The position numbers were made by a program, and so were the translations under genes. Of a stretch of DNA of 64,000 bases, positions 44,736 to 54,063 are shown in pieces. The notes under the pieces are model-generated. The model did not search any database. It was given only the letters and a program-made list of their open reading frames with translations, and was not told the DNA's origin. Position 1 is the stretch's first letter; the number at the start of each line of letters is the position of its first letter. The DNA is from an uncultured Erythrobacter sp. Lineage in GTDB: Bacteria > Pseudomonadota > Alphaproteobacteria > Sphingomonadales > Sphingomonadaceae. The stretch is from assembly GCA_947498065.1 (NCBI GenBank), contig CANMIS010000004.1, positions 1 through 64,000 on the forward strand, given 5' to 3'.

Positions 44736-46073
44736 ATGGATTTTCAGCCAACCGAACGTCAGGTCTATTGGCGCGACCGCGTGCGCGATTTTATCGAGGC
44801 GCATGTCCGCCCCAACATGGACACCTATAAGGCGCAAGATGCCGAGGGCGATCGTTGGAAAGTGATCCAGATCATCGAAGATAAGAAGAAGCTGGCGAAA
44901 GAAGCTGGCATCTGGAACCTCTTCATGCCGCCGCGCAATGACGGCCACCATCACGTAGAAGAGACATTTGAATTTGAAGGCCCAGGCCTCACTAACCTTG
45001 AATACGCTCTGTGTGCGGAAGAAATGGGCCGCATTGGCTGGGCGTCGGAAGTGTTCAACTGTTCTGCACCTGACACGGGCAACATGGAAGTGTTCCACCG
45101 TTACGGCACGATTGAGCAAAAGGAACAATGGCTTCGGCCGATCATGAACGGTGAAATCCGTTCTGCCTTCCTGATGACAGAGCCCTTCACCGCTTCGTCT
45201 GACGCAACCAATATCGAAACCCGGATTGAGCGCGACGGCGATGAATATGTGATCAATGGCCGCAAATGGTGGTCGTCGGGTCTGGGCGATCCGCGCTGTA
45301 AGGTCTCCATTGTGATGGGTAAGACTGACCCAACAGCAGGCCGTCACGCACAGCAATCCATGCTGCTCATGCCTAACGATGCGCCCGGCGTGAACATCAT
45401 CCGTCACCTGCCCGTCTTCGGCTATGACGATGCGCCGCACGGCCATATGGAAGTGGAAATGAAGGACGTTCGCGTGCCTGTCAGCAACATGTTGCTGGGC
45501 GAAGGTCGCGGGTTTGAGATCGCTCAAGGGCGCCTCGGCCCAGGCCGCATCCACCACTGCATGCGCACCATTGGTGTTGCTGAAGAGGCGCTGGCGAAGA
45601 TGTGCAAGCGTCTGCAAGAGCGTGAAGCCTTCGGTAAGCCAATTTACAAGCATTCCGTTTGGGAAGAGCGCGTTGCGCGTGCCCGGATCGACATCGACAT
45701 GACCCGTCTGCTGTGCCTCAAGGCTGCTGACATGATGGACAAGGTCGGCAACAAATCGGCCAAGCAGGAAATCGCGATGATCAAGGTTCAGGCGCCGAAC
45801 ATGGCTCTGAAGATCATTGACGATGCGATCCAAGCCCACGGCGGCGGCGGTGTGTCAAACGATTACGGCCTCGCCAACGCTTATGCGCATCAACGCACTT
45901 TGCGTCTCGCCGATGGTCCCGATGAAGTGCACGCACGCTCCATCGCTCGGATGGAATTTGGCAAGCATGTTCCAGAAGCGGGGCCAACCGCAAATGCCCT
46001 GCGCGGCAGTAGCGGGAATGCCGCCAATGATGCTGGCGGGCTCAGCTCCGGCGACATGGGCGCCACCCGCTAA
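44736..46073 (+). CDS. Acyl-CoA dehydrogenase, ACAD11-like
   Basis: 445 residues from ATG 44736, preceded by a GAGGA-type ribosome site. The sequence has [87 protein letters not shown] and [18 protein letters not shown], the signature of the ACAD10/ACAD11 group. In that group the dehydrogenase domain works with a kinase domain to convert 4-hydroxyacyl-CoA via a phosphorylated intermediate into an enoyl-CoA. The kinase here is the separate gene at 47189. The Gly/Ala/Ser-rich C-terminal tail of about 30 residues is extra. Confidence 0.9.
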   Translation: MDFQPTERQVYWRDRVRDFIEAHVRPNMDTYKAQDAEGDRWKVIQIIEDKKKLAKEAGIWNLFMPPRNDGHHHVEETFEFEGPGLTNLEYALCAEEMGRIGWASEVFNCSAPDTGNMEVFHRYGTIEQKEQWLRPIMNGEIRSAFLMTEPFTASSDATNIETRIERDGDEYVINGRKWWSSGLGDPRCKVSIVMGKTDPTAGRHAQQSMLLMPNDAPGVNIIRHLPVFGYDDAPHGHMEVEMKDVRVPVSNMLLGEGRGFEIAQGRLGPGRIHHCMRTIGVAEEALAKMCKRLQEREAFGKPIYKHSVWEERVARARIDIDMTRLLCLKAADMMDKVGNKSAKQEIAMIKVQAPNMALKIIDDAIQAHGGGGVSNDYGLANAYAHQRTLRLADGPDEVHARSIARMEFGKHVPEAGPTANALRGSSGNAANDAGGLSSGDMGATR

Positions 46074-46100
46074 GCGGGGGCGAAAGGGGAGAGGCCAGTT

Positions 46101-47189
46101 ATGGCAAAGGCAGCAATTCTGGAGACGCCAGGTGAAGGTCTCGTCATTGGCGAGGTCGAACTGGCCGATCCAGCGCCGCACGAAGTGCTGATTGACACCA
46201 AGGCCTGCGGCCTGTGCCATTCAGATCTGCACTTCATCGATGGCGCCTATCCGCATCCTCTCCCCGCAATTCCGGGGCATGAGGCGGCGGGCATTGTCCG
46301 CGCCGTGGGCAGCGAAGTGCGCTCCGTCAAACCCGGTGATCACGTCGTATCCTGTCTCAGCGCCTTCTGCGGGACCTGCGAGTTCTGCGTGACCGGGCGG
46401 ATGGCTCTTTGCCTTGGCGGGAACACTCGCCGGGGCAAGGGCGATGCTCTGCGCATTACCCGCAATGGCGACGAACCCGTCAATCAGATGCTCAATCTGT
46501 CGGCGTTCTCTGAGCAGATGCTGATCCATGAGAATGCCTGCGTCTCAATCGACAAAGATATGCCGCTTGATCGGGCGGCAATCATTGGCTGCGCGGTAAC
46601 GACCGGTGCAGGCACGATCTTCAATGCTTGCAAACTGACGCCGGGCCAGACCGTCGCGGTAATCGGCTGCGGCGGGGTTGGTCTTGCGGTTGTAAATGCT
46701 GCCAAGATTGCAGGCGCCGGTCAGATCATCGCCGCCGATCCGCTCCCGGAAAAGCGCGCTTTGGCTGAAGCATTGGGCGCGACCCATACAATTGACGCCA
46801 CGGCAGATGATGCTGCCAAGCAGATCACGACGATCTCGAACGGCGGCGTCGACTTTGGCATCGAGGCGGTTGGGCGTCAGGCTTCCGCCGACCTCGCGGT
46901 CGCGTGCTTACGGCGCGGCGGCACGGCTGTGATCCTCGGCATGATGCCTCTCGATTGCAAAGTCGGGCTCGGCGCGATGGACCTGCTTGGCGGCAAGAAG
47001 CTGATGGGTGCGATCATGGGCATGAACCATTTCCCGGTTGATCTTCCGCGCCTCGTAGATTTCTACCTTCGCGGCCTGCTCGATCTCGATACGATTATCG
47101 CAGAGCGGATCGCACTCGATGATATTAATGCTGGTTTTGACAAAATGCGCGCCAGCAATTCCGCGCGCAGTGTGGTGGTGTTTGACTGA
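46101..47189 (+). CDS. Zinc-dependent alcohol dehydrogenase (MDR family)
   Basis: 362 residues. Catalytic zinc ligands are in CGLCHSDLH, PGHEAAG and GCAVTTGAG, the structural zinc Cys are all four in SAFCGTCEFCVTGRMALC, and VIGCGGVGLAVVNAA is the NAD-binding motif. It oxidises an alcohol to the aldehyde or ketone. It lies between the ACAD11-like dehydrogenase and the kinase gene, sharing one base with the kinase start, so it is probably part of the same pathway, oxidising a hydroxy substrate. Confidence 0.93.
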   Translation: MAKAAILETPGEGLVIGEVELADPAPHEVLIDTKACGLCHSDLHFIDGAYPHPLPAIPGHEAAGIVRAVGSEVRSVKPGDHVVSCLSAFCGTCEFCVTGRMALCLGGNTRRGKGDALRITRNGDEPVNQMLNLSAFSEQMLIHENACVSIDKDMPLDRAAIIGCAVTTGAGTIFNACKLTPGQTVAVIGCGGVGLAVVNAAKIAGAGQIIAADPLPEKRALAEALGATHTIDATADDAAKQITTISNGGVDFGIEAVGRQASADLAVACLRRGGTAVILGMMPLDCKVGLGAMDLLGGKKLMGAIMGMNHFPVDLPRLVDFYLRGLLDLDTIIAERIALDDINAGFDKMRASNSARSVVVFD

Positions 47190-48277
47190 TGACTGACAAT
47201 TCTGCTCCGCAAATCGATTTCGACAAGGAAATGGTCGGCACGGTCGAAGTGGCGGACGCTGACAAGCTCGATATGGAAAAGCTGACAGCGTGGTTTGAAG
47301 CCAATGTCGAAGGCTTTGCCGGCCCGATCAGCTACACCAAGTTCAAAGGCGGGCAATCCAACCCGACCTATAAGATTGAGACGCCTGGCGCGAATTACGT
47401 TCTGCGCCGCCAGCCGTTTGGCAAACTGCTGCCGAGCGCACACGCAGTCGACCGCGAATATGCGGCAATGACCGGGCTTTATCCAACCGGCTTTCCGGTC
47501 CCGCGCACCTATGGCCTGTGCGAGGATCCTGAGGTCCTGGGTTCAAAGTTCTTCGTGATGAGCATGGCTGATGGCCGCTCGCTGTGGAACGGCGCTTTGC
47601 CCGGATGCTCTCCAGATGAACGCCGCGAGCTTTACAATGCGCTGATCGATACGATCGCGGATATGCACCTTAAGACACCGTCCGAAATTGGGCTTGGGGA
47701 TTATGGCAAGCCCAATGATTATTGTGCGCGTCAGATCAGCCGCTGGTCAAAGCAATATAAGCTCTCTGAAACAGAGCATATGCCGCAAATGGAGCGGCTG
47801 ATCGAATGGCTGCCCGAGACGATCCCGCCGCAGCATGAAAGCTCCGTGGTGCATGGCGATTACCGGCTCGACAATGTGATCTTTCACCAGACTGAGAACC
47901 GCGTGATTGCGGTGCTCGATTGGGAGCTCTCAACGCTTGGCGATCCGATTGCCGATTTCAGCTATCTGATGCTTAACTGGTTCCAGCCTGCTGATGGCCG
48001 AGCTGGTTTACTCGGGCTCGATTTGGGTGAGCTGGGCATTCCGACGGTCAAGGAAGCGGTTGAGCGCTATGTCGCGCGCACCGGCTATCCTGTGCCGCCG
48101 ATGGAATGGTATTTTGCCTATAATCTGTTCCGGCTCGCTGGGATCATGCAGGGCATTAAGAAGCGCGTGATTGATGGAACCGCCTCGTCCGCTCATGCGA
48201 AATCGATGAGCGACCGGGTCGCGCCGCTGGTCGCGCGCGCCTATCAATTCGCTGTCGAAGCGGGAATGCCAGAATAG
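47189..48277 (+). CDS. APH-type kinase, ACAD10/11-like phosphotransferase domain protein
   Basis: 362 residues. The kinase-like fold shows FKGGQSNPTYKI (glycine-rich loop), VLRRQPFGKLLPSAHAVDREYA, catalytic VVHGDYRLDNVIF (Asp) and VLDWELSTLGDPIADFSYL (metal-binding Asp). These blocks are close to the N-terminal domain of human ACAD10/ACAD11. It likely phosphorylates the 4-hydroxyl of a hydroxyacyl-CoA so the ACAD can eliminate it. Stand-alone antibiotic phosphotransferases have a different lid region, so resistance is unlikely. Confidence 0.9.
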   Translation: MTDNSAPQIDFDKEMVGTVEVADADKLDMEKLTAWFEANVEGFAGPISYTKFKGGQSNPTYKIETPGANYVLRRQPFGKLLPSAHAVDREYAAMTGLYPTGFPVPRTYGLCEDPEVLGSKFFVMSMADGRSLWNGALPGCSPDERRELYNALIDTIADMHLKTPSEIGLGDYGKPNDYCARQISRWSKQYKLSETEHMPQMERLIEWLPETIPPQHESSVVHGDYRLDNVIFHQTENRVIAVLDWELSTLGDPIADFSYLMLNWFQPADGRAGLLGLDLGELGIPTVKEAVERYVARTGYPVPPMEWYFAYNLFRLAGIMQGIKKRVIDGTASSAHAKSMSDRVAPLVARAYQFAVEAGMPE

Positions 48278-48289
48278 ATCTAGCTCTGC

Positions 48290-48317
48290 GGGGTGGCGGC
48301 ATCGATGTCGCCTCCCC
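48290..48317. terminator. GC-rich hairpin between convergent genes
   Basis: GGGGTGGCGGC-ATCGAT-GTCGCCTCCCC pairs over 10 positions with one T-T mismatch and a G-T pair, between the stops of the kinase (48277) and the protease (48350). No T-run follows; it could terminate one or both transcripts with Rho help. Confidence 0.45.
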
Positions 48318-48349
48318 CCCTGCTCGACTAAGCTCTTAACTGAGCGCGC

Positions 48350-50746
48350 TCAGAACTCCGCGCTAAAGCTCACAACCGCGCCTGCATCGTCGCGCGACGC
48401 CGCGAAGTGTCCTGGATCGCGGCGATAAAACAGGCTCGCGGACGCGTATCCGAACATGAAAGGCCCTTGCCAAGCAAGCTCGCCCATCACTTCGCGCCCT
48501 TCCGGAGAAAGCGAGAGCCGCTGCGTTCCAAAGATCGCGCTCTCAGTCGCATAGTCATAGGCCACCGGCAGATCGAGGTTCAGCCCGCCGCCGCTCACCC
48601 GTAAAGGCTGGCTAAAGCGAATGCCAAGACTGTCGCTGTTGGTGAGCACGCCGTAGCGCGTCACATCAAAGGACCAAGCCTCGCTCAGCAATTGTGAGCC
48701 ATCGCCAAGGAGTGATCCACCGCGCGGGCGGGTGATGCCCTGGCGGTAAGCTCCGCCCACTCGCCAACCGCGAGCAAATTCATGACCCAATTCGGCGTCC
48801 AGAAACATCGTGTCCGCCCCGCCAATGCCAAGTGCATCGTGGAAATGCGCCCCCAGCAGCGTGTCCGTTTCCTGCATCCATGTGAGCGAGACAATCGCGT
48901 CCACACCCGCGATGGAGCGATCCGCAGCAAGGCCAAAGCTTTGCGTGGGTCGCTCTTCACGCACGCCGGTCAAAACATCTTCCGCCTGTCTGTCCGCGCC
49001 CAGCAGAACATCGCCGCGGTCAGCTGACACCGTCAATCCCCAAGGGCCAAGCTGGTGGCGCGCAGCCAGCGAAAACTCACTGCTCTGGAAAAACCCATCA
49101 TCACCGCTCGCTTGCGGCGCAATGCGGAATGCTGGCCGCTCCGTGCCTTGCATCTGCGCGACTAGGCCACCTGCGCCTTGGGAGAGCGCAAAGCCTAGCT
49201 GGAGATCAGGCGCGATCTTGGCCGCGACGCGCGCTGCCAGAACCCGCGCGCCTTGCGCCTCCTCTGGGGTTAGCTGCAATTGCTGAGCCCACGCCAGCTC
49301 GCCAGTGCGAGCCGTATCTCCGACGGTGAAAGCCATAGACAGCGCGCCCGTCGTTCCACCCTTGCTGATACCATTGCGTTCCACCACACCGCGAAGCCGC
49401 TGAACCTGCGCAGAATTGCGTGTGCGTGTGCCCAGATCATAGGTGTAGGCCCGGTCATAGCTGTCGGTGACCACTGCCGTTAGGCTGGTGCCGTTCAAAG
49501 CATCGCCCATCGCCGCCGACCCAATCACGACATCATCAGCCAGAGCCAGCCTCGTCTGGGTTCCGCCAAGTGTCGTGGTGCCCGCAGGCGCAAACGCCGC
49601 CTGAATATCGAGGATACCCGAGCCGAAGACAGCATCAAGGCCAGTCGCGCCAGCATCGCGCGCGCTGTCGAGCAGGATCTGCACAATCTCCTGGCCGGTT
49701 AAGTTCGGAAAGGCCTGCGCCAGCAAAGCCACCGCACCCGACACTTGAGGTGCGGCAAAGCTGGTGCCGGAAAACAATGTGACGAAATCGTCGCCATTGA
49801 TGTTTTCAACGAACAGCTCGCCATTGTCATAGACGCAGCAAATGGTCTCACCGCGCGCATTGATATAGGAGCTGGCAAAGTCACCAGCCCGATTTGAGAA
49901 ATCGGAAATTGCACCGTTTTCGTCGACCGAACCGACGATAATCACGTTGCCATTGCCTGCCTGCTGAAGGCTGGCGGCAAAGGGATCAGGTTGGTCTGGA
50001 TCAATGTCTGGATCAGAGCCATCACCAGCATTTCCAGCCGAAACCACAATGATAACACCGGCGGTCGCGGCGCGATTAACAGCGTTCAGAACCCGGCTAC
50101 TGGCTCCTCCGCCGCCCAAGCTGATATTGACAACAGCAGCGCCCGAATTGACCGCCAAATCAATACCATCAGCGATCGCGGAATCGTTAAACAGACATCC
50201 AAGCGATGAGTCCTGCGGGGTATCCGTGCCACAGGAATTGATAGAATCAGCCCGCACGGCGAGCACGTCTGCGTCAAACGCGATTCCCAGCACACCGATC
50301 CCGTCGCGCCCTCCCGCGGCAACCAAAGCCACGTTTGTGCCGTGATCATCTTCTGGATCGACGCCGCGATTGCCAACCACATCCGCAGAATTGGCGTTCA
50401 CTCGGCCAGCAAATTCAGGACTGTCTGTGTCCAGACCCGTGTCGATCACCGCAATGATCTCCCCGGCCCCGGTGAACCCCTGCTCCCAAGCTGAGACAGC
50501 GCCATGAAACTCAGGCCCGTCCGAACGGCGGAATTCTGCCGTGTTAAAATTGGTCGTGGGTGGAGGCGGCGGCGGTGGGGGCGGAGGAGGAGGTGGTGGC
50601 GGCGGGGGAGGAGGTGGCGGCGCAGAAATTGGCCCGCCTCCACCGGCACCGCCTGGGCTCCCGCCGCACGCACTAAGCGCTGCGCAAGCGGTCGCGGCGA
50701 CAACAATTTTCCAGTTGACCGGGCAATTGGGCTTCTTATTCATCAA
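48350..50746 (-). CDS. Subtilisin-like (S8) autotransporter lipoprotein with a poly-proline tether
   Basis: 798 residues. A lipoprotein signal (CAALSACGG; Cys about residue 27) is followed by a Gly stretch, then about 21 prolines with little else, the S8 domain and a C-terminal beta barrel. Triad blocks are IIAVIDTGLDTDSPEF (Asp), DDHGTNVALVAA (His) and GTSFAAPQVSGAV (Ser). The last about 290 residues have the alternating strands and terminal Phe (FSAEF) of an autotransporter barrel. The layout recalls the SphB1-type surface lipoprotein maturase. Targets may be other surface proteins. It diverges from dapD over 224 bases. Confidence 0.9.
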   Translation of the reverse strand: MMNKKPNCPVNWKIVVAATACAALSACGGSPGGAGGGGPISAPPPPPPPPPPPPPPPPPPPPPTTNFNTAEFRRSDGPEFHGAVSAWEQGFTGAGEIIAVIDTGLDTDSPEFAGRVNANSADVVGNRGVDPEDDHGTNVALVAAGGRDGIGVLGIAFDADVLAVRADSINSCGTDTPQDSSLGCLFNDSAIADGIDLAVNSGAAVVNISLGGGGASSRVLNAVNRAATAGVIIVVSAGNAGDGSDPDIDPDQPDPFAASLQQAGNGNVIIVGSVDENGAISDFSNRAGDFASSYINARGETICCVYDNGELFVENINGDDFVTLFSGTSFAAPQVSGAVALLAQAFPNLTGQEIVQILLDSARDAGATGLDAVFGSGILDIQAAFAPAGTTTLGGTQTRLALADDVVIGSAAMGDALNGTSLTAVVTDSYDRAYTYDLGTRTRNSAQVQRLRGVVERNGISKGGTTGALSMAFTVGDTARTGELAWAQQLQLTPEEAQGARVLAARVAAKIAPDLQLGFALSQGAGGLVAQMQGTERPAFRIAPQASGDDGFFQSSEFSLAARHQLGPWGLTVSADRGDVLLGADRQAEDVLTGVREERPTQSFGLAADRSIAGVDAIVSLTWMQETDTLLGAHFHDALGIGGADTMFLDAELGHEFARGWRVGGAYRQGITRPRGGSLLGDGSQLLSEAWSFDVTRYGVLTNSDSLGIRFSQPLRVSGGGLNLDLPVAYDYATESAIFGTQRLSLSPEGREVMGELAWQGPFMFGYASASLFYRRDPGHFAASRDDAGAVVSFSAEF

Positions 50747-50809
50747 GACCGTCCTTCGTGTGCCCCTCTAAGGACAAAGCTTAAGTCCAAGGTTAATAAC
50801 AACGCAAGC

Positions 50810-50827
50810 CGTTTGCTTCGGCAAACG
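50810..50827. repeat. Stable UUCG hairpin in the protease-dapD divergent region
   Basis: CGTTTGC-TTCG-GCAAACG is a 7-bp stem with the extra-stable UUCG tetraloop, 63 bases upstream of the protease start. It could act in the leader of either transcript; no T-run follows. Nothing else is evident in the 224-base gap. Confidence 0.4.
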
Positions 50828-50970
50828 CCGAATTGCGCCAGCAATGCTGTGAGCTCTTGTGACTATGATCCGAGCGGGCTAGCAGCACACCAACTTTGCA
50901 AAAACGAGAGGGCATTGCGGCGAATTTTCCGGCCGAAGGCAAATTCAAGAGCAGTCATTTTGGAGAAAAC

Positions 50971-51807
50971 ATGTCTGAAGAGTTGATCACCCAAATCGAA
51001 GCTGCATGGGAAGCGCGCGCCGACATCACTCCGGGTAGCGATGTGCGTCACGCAGTGAATGATGCTCTGACTTTGCTCGACAGCGGCCAAGCGCGGGTGG
51101 CGGAGCCTGATGGCAATGGTGGGTGGCGCGTCAACCAATGGTTGAAGAAAGCGGTGTTGCTCTCTTTCCGCCTCAGCGACAATCACGTGATGGAAGGGGC
51201 CTCCGCGGGCGAGGCCGCCTATGACAAGGTCCCCACCAAGTTTGCTGGTTGGGGGGAAAGCCGCTTCAATGATGCAGGTTTCCGCGTAGTCCCGGGCGCA
51301 ATCGTTCGCCGCGGCAGCCATATTGGCAAAGGCGTTGTCCTGATGCCGAGCTTTGTGAACATCGGCGCATTTGTTGATGAAGGCACCATGATCGACACTT
51401 GGGCAACCGTCGGATCTTGCGCGCAAATTGGCAAGAATGTGCATATTTCAGGCGGCGCTGGCATTGGCGGCGTGCTGGAGCCTTTGCAGGCGGAACCTGT
51501 GATCATTGGCGACGGCGCTTTCATTGGCGCGCGCAGTGAAGTGGCAGAGGGCGTGCGCGTTGGCGAAGGCGCTGTTCTATCAATGGGCGTCTACCTCGGC
51601 GCATCGACCAAGATCGTCGACCGCGCCACGGGCGAGGTCCACCGCGGCGAAGTTCCGCCCTATGCAGTGGTCGTGCCTGGCGCACTGCCGGGCAAGCCCT
51701 TGGCTGATGGCAGCCCCGGTCCGTCGCTTTACTGCGCGGTGATTGTGAAGACTGTGGATGCGCAAACACGATCCAAAACAGGCATTAACGAGCTGCTGCG
51801 CGATTAA
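50971..51807 (+). CDS. dapD: 2,3,4,5-tetrahydropyridine-2,6-dicarboxylate N-succinyltransferase
   Basis: 278 residues from ATG 50971 with a GGAGAA site upstream. Left-handed beta-helix hexapeptide repeats ([43 protein letters not shown]) and the C-terminal SLYCAVIVK...[13 protein letters not shown] are typical. DapD succinylates tetrahydrodipicolinate using succinyl-CoA in the lysine/diaminopimelate pathway, supplying peptidoglycan. The trimer binds CoA between subunits. Confidence 0.97.
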   Translation: MSEELITQIEAAWEARADITPGSDVRHAVNDALTLLDSGQARVAEPDGNGGWRVNQWLKKAVLLSFRLSDNHVMEGASAGEAAYDKVPTKFAGWGESRFNDAGFRVVPGAIVRRGSHIGKGVVLMPSFVNIGAFVDEGTMIDTWATVGSCAQIGKNVHISGGAGIGGVLEPLQAEPVIIGDGAFIGARSEVAEGVRVGEGAVLSMGVYLGASTKIVDRATGEVHRGEVPPYAVVVPGALPGKPLADGSPGPSLYCAVIVKTVDAQTRSKTGINELLRD

Positions 51808-51810
51808 ATT

Positions 51811-51827
51811 GGTGCGTAAGGCGCACC
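51811..51827. terminator. Hairpin after dapD
   Basis: GGTGCG-TAAGG-CGCACC begins 4 bases past the dapD stop; a short T-rich patch (AAGTTTGG) follows. It is a probable weak terminator, just before the next promoter. Confidence 0.5.
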
Positions 51828-51836
51828 ACTAAGTTT

Positions 51837-51861
51837 GGAACAATTGGCGGCAGCTGCCGTT
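51837..51861 (+). promoter_or_regulatory. EcfG-type promoter for the 50-residue membrane protein
   Basis: GGAAC (51837-51841), 16 bases, CGTT (51858-51861). It matches the alphaproteobacterial general stress sigma factor consensus exactly. The start codon of the small gene is 46 bases downstream. Confidence 0.65.
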
Positions 51862-51906
51862 AAGCGAAGTGACGTCGAGATTTATTGGAAATTTACGGAG
51901 GGCTTT

Positions 51907-52059
51907 ATGCATAAAGAAGGCGACGAAATTCACATCGAAGATGATGATGCTACAGCTGCGGTGAAAACTGGCGCGATGCGCTGGGTACTTGGCATCAGCC
52001 TAGCCGCAGCGGTCATTGCCATGACCCTCGTCTGGGTTATTCCGGCGATCTACGGCTAA
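51907..52059 (+). CDS. Small single-helix membrane protein (50 residues)
   Basis: ATG 51907 has a GGAGG site 5 bases upstream. The N-terminal half is acidic with His (MHKEGDEIHIEDDDATAAVKTG), and the second half is one membrane helix (MRWVLGISLAAAVIAMTLVW). No family recognised; the form is like small stress-induced membrane proteins in alphaproteobacteria. The exact EcfG-type promoter supports stress expression. Confidence 0.7.
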   Translation: MHKEGDEIHIEDDDATAAVKTGAMRWVLGISLAAAVIAMTLVWVIPAIYG

Positions 52060-52148
52060 GGGCCAAAACCCGCTTCACGAGAATGGTTGGCTGGAACGCT
52101 TGAGGGATTTGCGAATTGTATTCTTAGGTACAAACTGAGGATACAAAG

Positions 52149-52379
52149 ATGAGCAATTCCAACAGCTTCCAGACCAATCAATATGTCAAATGGAATTGGG
52201 GCAACGGCGAAGCCGAAGGCCAAATCCAAGAGCGTTTTGAACGCGAGGTCTCTCGCACTTTAAAAGGGACCGAAGTGACCCGCGACGGCAGCGCGGACAA
52301 CCCTGCCTATCTGATCAAACAGGATGATGGCGCAGAAGTGCTCAAGCTCGGATCAGAGCTGGAAGCGCAAGGCAGCTAA
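52149..52379 (+). CDS. DUF2945 (hypervirulence-associated TUDOR-like) small protein
   Basis: 76 residues: FQTNQYVKWNWGNGEAEGQIQ and NPAYLIKQDDGAEVLK match the DUF2945 Tudor-like barrel. The family has no settled function and is often stress-associated in bacteria. A GGAAC at 52093 has only a poor -10 partner. The DUF3008 gene follows by 4 bases, so the two are probably an operon. Confidence 0.85.
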   Translation: MSNSNSFQTNQYVKWNWGNGEAEGQIQERFEREVSRTLKGTEVTRDGSADNPAYLIKQDDGAEVLKLGSELEAQGS

Positions 52380-52383
52380 GCCC

Positions 52384-52575
52384 ATGGCCAAAGCGAAAAG
52401 CAAAGCGCAGCAACAGGCTGCGGGTGCGGCCCTTTCGGCAAAACGCGGCGAGACGGATAAATCCGATCTCCAAGGCGCATCGGTCGAAATGTACGAAACG
52501 ATGAGCGAGGCGGAGCTTGAGGACATGGCCTCTACCCCGCGCGATGATTTACCCGAAACGGCGGACGAAGATTAA
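52384..52575 (+). CDS. DUF3008 small protein
   Basis: 63 residues from ATG 52384: SKAQQQAAGAALSAKRGE followed by ELEDMASTPRD matches the DUF3008 family, small Lys/Ala-rich proteins often beside stress genes. It is 4 bases after the DUF2945 gene. The reading frame track extends upstream into the DUF2945 region, but a ribosome site fits ATG 52384 better. Its stop overlaps the end of the dipeptidase gene. Confidence 0.85.
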   Translation: MAKAKSKAQQQAAGAALSAKRGETDKSDLQGASVEMYETMSEAELEDMASTPRDDLPETADED

Positions 52576-53873
52576 TCCTCGCTAGCCGCTGTCTCGGGGA
52601 TCAGCGTCTCAATTGGCGCCATCCCTGACACGCTGCTCGAATAGCGCTCAGCCGCACGCAGAACGCGCATCGCATTGAGGCTTGAGATCAGCTCGAGCTC
52701 GGTTTGCGAATAGCCGCGCCGGGCAAGCTCGGTGAAGAGCGCAGGGTACCCTGCGCTGTCTTCCATGCCGATCGGCCCGGTTGGCATTCCGTCGAAATCC
52801 GCCCCTATTCCAATATACTCAACGCCTGCGACAGAACGGATGTGATCGATATGATCGGCCATCTGGCTCACTGGGGTCTGAGGCTCTGGATTGGCCGCCA
52901 CCCACTCTTCCATGGCCGCCTCAACAATGCTCGGCTGTCCTTGGTAGAGCGATTCCTGCCGCGCCAATTCCGCTGCGCGCTGGCTGAACCACTGGCGGCG
53001 TTCTTCATTGAGGAAGCCGGGCAAGCCCACGACCATCACAATACCGCCATTTTGAGGCAATCTTTCGAGCACAGAATCGGGCACATTGCGCGCATGGCCA
53101 TTGATAGCGCGCGCGCCAGAGTGGCTGAAGATCACGGGCGCGCGAGTCGTGTCGAGCGCATCCATCATGGTGTCTTCGCTGACGTGGCTGAGGTCGACCA
53201 GCATCCCAATGCGGTTCATCTCGCGGATCAAGTCTTTGCCGAATTCGGTCAAGCCGCCATGTTCTGGCGTGTCAGTCGCGCTGTCGGCCCACGGCGTGTT
53301 CCTGGAGTGAGTGATCGTCATGTAGCGCGCGCCCAGCGCGTACATTTGCCGCAAGACTGCGAGGCTGGAGCCGATTGAGTGGCCGCCTTCCATTCCCAGG
53401 AACGAGGCAATGCGCCCCTCTGCCATGGCGCTTTCCGCCTGATCAGCGGTCAGCGTCAGCTGCAATTGCTCTGGATAGCGCGCGATCAGACGCTTCATGA
53501 CGTCGATCTGCTCCATCGTCATCTGCACGGCTTCCGGCTCGCTGATATTGGTCGGGACATAGACCGACCAATATTGCGCGCCGACCTTACCCTGCGCCAG
53601 ACGCGTCAGGTCAGAATGCATCGCCCGGCCCTGAGGATGGGTAGCGCCTGTGCCGGTCGTATCCACAAAGTCGAAATCATTGATCTGATTGTCGAACCGC
53701 GAGCGCAGCTGAATCGGCACATCATTGTGACCATCAAACACTGGCGCGGCCTCAAGCGCGGCCGCAGCAAGCGCCTCTGCGGGATCTGGCGCGGCTGCTT
53801 CGCCGCCTGCCTCTTGTGCAGCAAGCGGTAAGGTCAGCAGGGAAGCGGCGAGCAAAGCGGCGGCATATTTCAT
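52572..53873 (-). CDS. Renal-dipeptidase-like (M19) membrane dipeptidase
   Basis: 433 residues from ATG 53873 with a signal peptide (YAAALLAASLLTLPLAA). The amidohydrolase metal site is visible: FDGHNDVP (His-x-Asp), GMEGGH (Glu), DLSHVSEDTM (His) and SHSGARAI (His), plus the C-terminal IGIGADFDGM. It cleaves dipeptides, including those with D-amino-acid at the second position, in the periplasm. Longer frames upstream are rejected for lack of a start and signal. Confidence 0.92.
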   Translation of the reverse strand: MKYAAALLAASLLTLPLAAQEAGGEAAAPDPAEALAAAALEAAPVFDGHNDVPIQLRSRFDNQINDFDFVDTTGTGATHPQGRAMHSDLTRLAQGKVGAQYWSVYVPTNISEPEAVQMTMEQIDVMKRLIARYPEQLQLTLTADQAESAMAEGRIASFLGMEGGHSIGSSLAVLRQMYALGARYMTITHSRNTPWADSATDTPEHGGLTEFGKDLIREMNRIGMLVDLSHVSEDTMMDALDTTRAPVIFSHSGARAINGHARNVPDSVLERLPQNGGIVMVVGLPGFLNEERRQWFSQRAAELARQESLYQGQPSIVEAAMEEWVAANPEPQTPVSQMADHIDHIRSVAGVEYIGIGADFDGMPTGPIGMEDSAGYPALFTELARRGYSQTELELISSLNAMRVLRAAERYSSSVSGMAPIETLIPETAASED

Positions 53874-54063
53874 GGCAAAAACAGCTCCTAAGCATGGTCC
53901 AGATCGGCTAGGCCTTGTCTTAGCAAGCAGTAGGGCGAAGGGAAGCAGCTTTCTGCATAGCGGCGGGGAATGACCAATCAACAATTCAATTGAGCAACGC
54001 CAAGGCGAAACCATCGCTGCGGGCCAGTGAGAAAGCAGCGTAAAGCGTTGGACCCGTGCGGTC

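Noticed and set aside
47189-48277. Aminoglycoside resistance kinase
   Set aside because: The fold is shared, but the KLLPSAHAVDREY block and cluster context fit the ACAD10/11 kinase type instead.
50541-50771. Gly-rich reading frame on the plus strand
   Set aside because: It is only the complement of the poly-proline repeat of the S8 protease, with no ribosome site or domain.
52093-52117. EcfG promoter before the DUF2945 gene
   Set aside because: GGAAC is present, but the partner at 16-17 bases is AATT or ATTG, not CGTT.
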